A stretch of 6,578 nucleotides of DNA, from positions 1 through 6,578 of the forward strand of contig JAGLUD010000355.1 in the NCBI GenBank assembly GCA_023134935.1, given 5' to 3'. The notes beneath the pieces were generated by a model that made no database searches, was not told where the DNA came from, and saw only the letters and a program-made list of their open reading frames with translations. Source of the stretch: Paracoccaceae bacterium. GTDB taxonomy: Bacteria; Pseudomonadota; Alphaproteobacteria; Rhodobacterales; Rhodobacteraceae. Position numbers and translations under genes: made by a program. Numbering within the stretch: position 1 is the first letter of the stretch; each line of letters begins with the position of its first letter. Shown in pieces: positions 6,185 to 6,578 of the stretch.

Positions 6185-6291
6185 TTTCATGTGGTAACCA
6201 AACTGATTCACTTTGGCAACACCTCGCGAGTAATTGAAAAATATGTGTTTTCTTGTCTGATAAACGCGTGCTAGAGTGCATAAAAATAAAT
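6185..6291 (+). promoter_or_regulatory. Upstream region of the carboxypeptidase gene; no firm promoter
   Basis: This AT-rich stretch should contain the promoter of the gene starting at 6346. TTGAAA (6234-6239) is a good -35, but the nearest -10-like GATAAA (6259-6264) is 19 bases away. TTGTCT (6253-6258) has CATAAA 20 bases downstream. Neither pair has standard spacing, so the promoter remains unassigned. No small gene is supported here. Confidence 0.25.
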
Positions 6292-6313
6292 ACGACACCG
6301 GCAAACGGGTCGT
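6292..6313. repeat. Hairpin in the carboxypeptidase leader, terminator-like on the minus strand
   Basis: ACGAC (6292-6296), a bulged A, and CCG (6298-6300) pair with CGG (6306-6308) and GTCGT (6309-6313) around the loop GCAAA. That is eight base pairs with one bulge. On the minus strand the stem is followed by ATTTATTTTTAT, the form of an intrinsic terminator pointing toward the phasin promoter. On the plus strand it would be a structure in the 5' leader, 32 bases before the ATG. Confidence 0.5.
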
Positions 6314-6345
6314 GAGGCAGTAAATATATCGATCGGCAGATTTCG

Positions 6346-6578
6346 ATGTTTAATCAGGTTTTACGGGGGTTATCCCTCGTGCTTTCCCTTGTATTGTGGG
6401 CCAGTATCGCTGGCGCAGCGCCCTATGCGGCGTTGGTTATGGACGCGCGTACAGGCGAAGTTTTGCATTCGCGCAACGCTGACACGCGCCTGCATCCAGC
6501 ATCCCTTACTAAAATGATGACGCTTTATGTCGTGTTCCACGAGGTTGAATCCGGTCGGATGAGCCTCGATCAAATGAT
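6346..6578 (+). CDS. D-alanyl-D-alanine carboxypeptidase (low-molecular-weight PBP), 5' part only
   Basis: This is the beginning of a serine DD-carboxypeptidase of the S11 family, which removes the terminal D-Ala from peptidoglycan stem peptides in the periplasm. Seventy-seven residues are visible before the window ends; the full protein is usually about 380-550 residues. A signal peptide is clear: a short N-terminus with Arg7, the hydrophobic run LSLVLSLVLWASIAG, and cleavage near Ala24/Ala25. The mature part starts with PYAALVMDARTGEVLHSRNAD, typical of the family. The active-site SxxK motif is SLTK (53-56) inside HPASLTKMMTLYVVF. The later SxN and KTG motifs and any C-terminal anchor or SPOR domain lie beyond the window. 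The ATG at 6346 has no strong ribosome binding site, but an in-frame TGA at 6313-6315 and the lack of other start codons leave no alternative. Confidence 0.9.
   Translation, partial: MFNQVLRGLSLVLSLVLWASIAGAAPYAALVMDARTGEVLHSRNADTRLHPASLTKMMTLYVVFHEVESGRMSLDQM

Noticed and set aside
6083..6304. Long N-terminal extension of the phasin frame up to 6304
   Set aside because: It crosses the phasin promoter and operator repeats, and the ATG at 6082 has an excellent ribosome binding site and gives normal phasin length.

Overview
The window looks like chromosomal DNA of an alphaproteobacterium, most likely of the Rhodobacterales/Roseobacter group. The main support is a complete DUF1013/TrcR-family gene, a family typical of Alphaproteobacteria. 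It sits with ClpS, an RsmC-like methyltransferase, a small phasin and a D-Ala-D-Ala carboxypeptidase, all of alphaproteobacterial type. Base composition is moderate: sampled 60-base lines range from about 43 to 70 % G+C. I see no rRNA, tRNA, CRISPR array, insertion sequence or phage gene.

Layout. 1-551 (+) is the 3' end of a zinc-independent quinone oxidoreductase. It converges, 7 bases apart, on a minus-strand pair: a secreted RNase T2 (1800-2438), then a membrane acyltransferase-3 protein (559-1776). A 100-base divergent region separates RNase T2 from trcR (2539-3279, +). A short GC-rich hairpin then lies between trcR and a minus-strand series: clpS (5240-5578), an RsmC-like methyltransferase (4205-5215) and an SDR oxidoreductase (3320-4126). 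Upstream of clpS, behind its own terminator, is a minus-strand phasin gene (5684-6082). A 263-base divergent region leads to the 5' end of a D-alanyl-D-alanine carboxypeptidase gene (6346 to the window edge, +).

Function. The genes are mostly housekeeping and regulatory: cell-cycle transcription control (TrcR), N-degron proteolysis (ClpS), ribosomal RNA modification, polyhydroxyalkanoate granule coating (phasin) and peptidoglycan trimming. They do not form one pathway. clpS and the methyltransferase are probably co-transcribed (24-base gap, strong ribosome binding site). RNase T2 and the acyltransferase are probably co-transcribed (23-base gap).

The best second looks are: the phasin promoter, with a good -35/-10 pair overlapped by repeated TGC-rich sites resembling PhaR operators; the SDR enzyme, with Thr where the catalytic Lys is expected; the RNase T2, with Tyr-Gln in place of the usual His-Glu of its second active-site motif; and a hairpin with a minus-strand T-rich tail in front of the carboxypeptidase gene. 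I found no convincing new multi-gene system.
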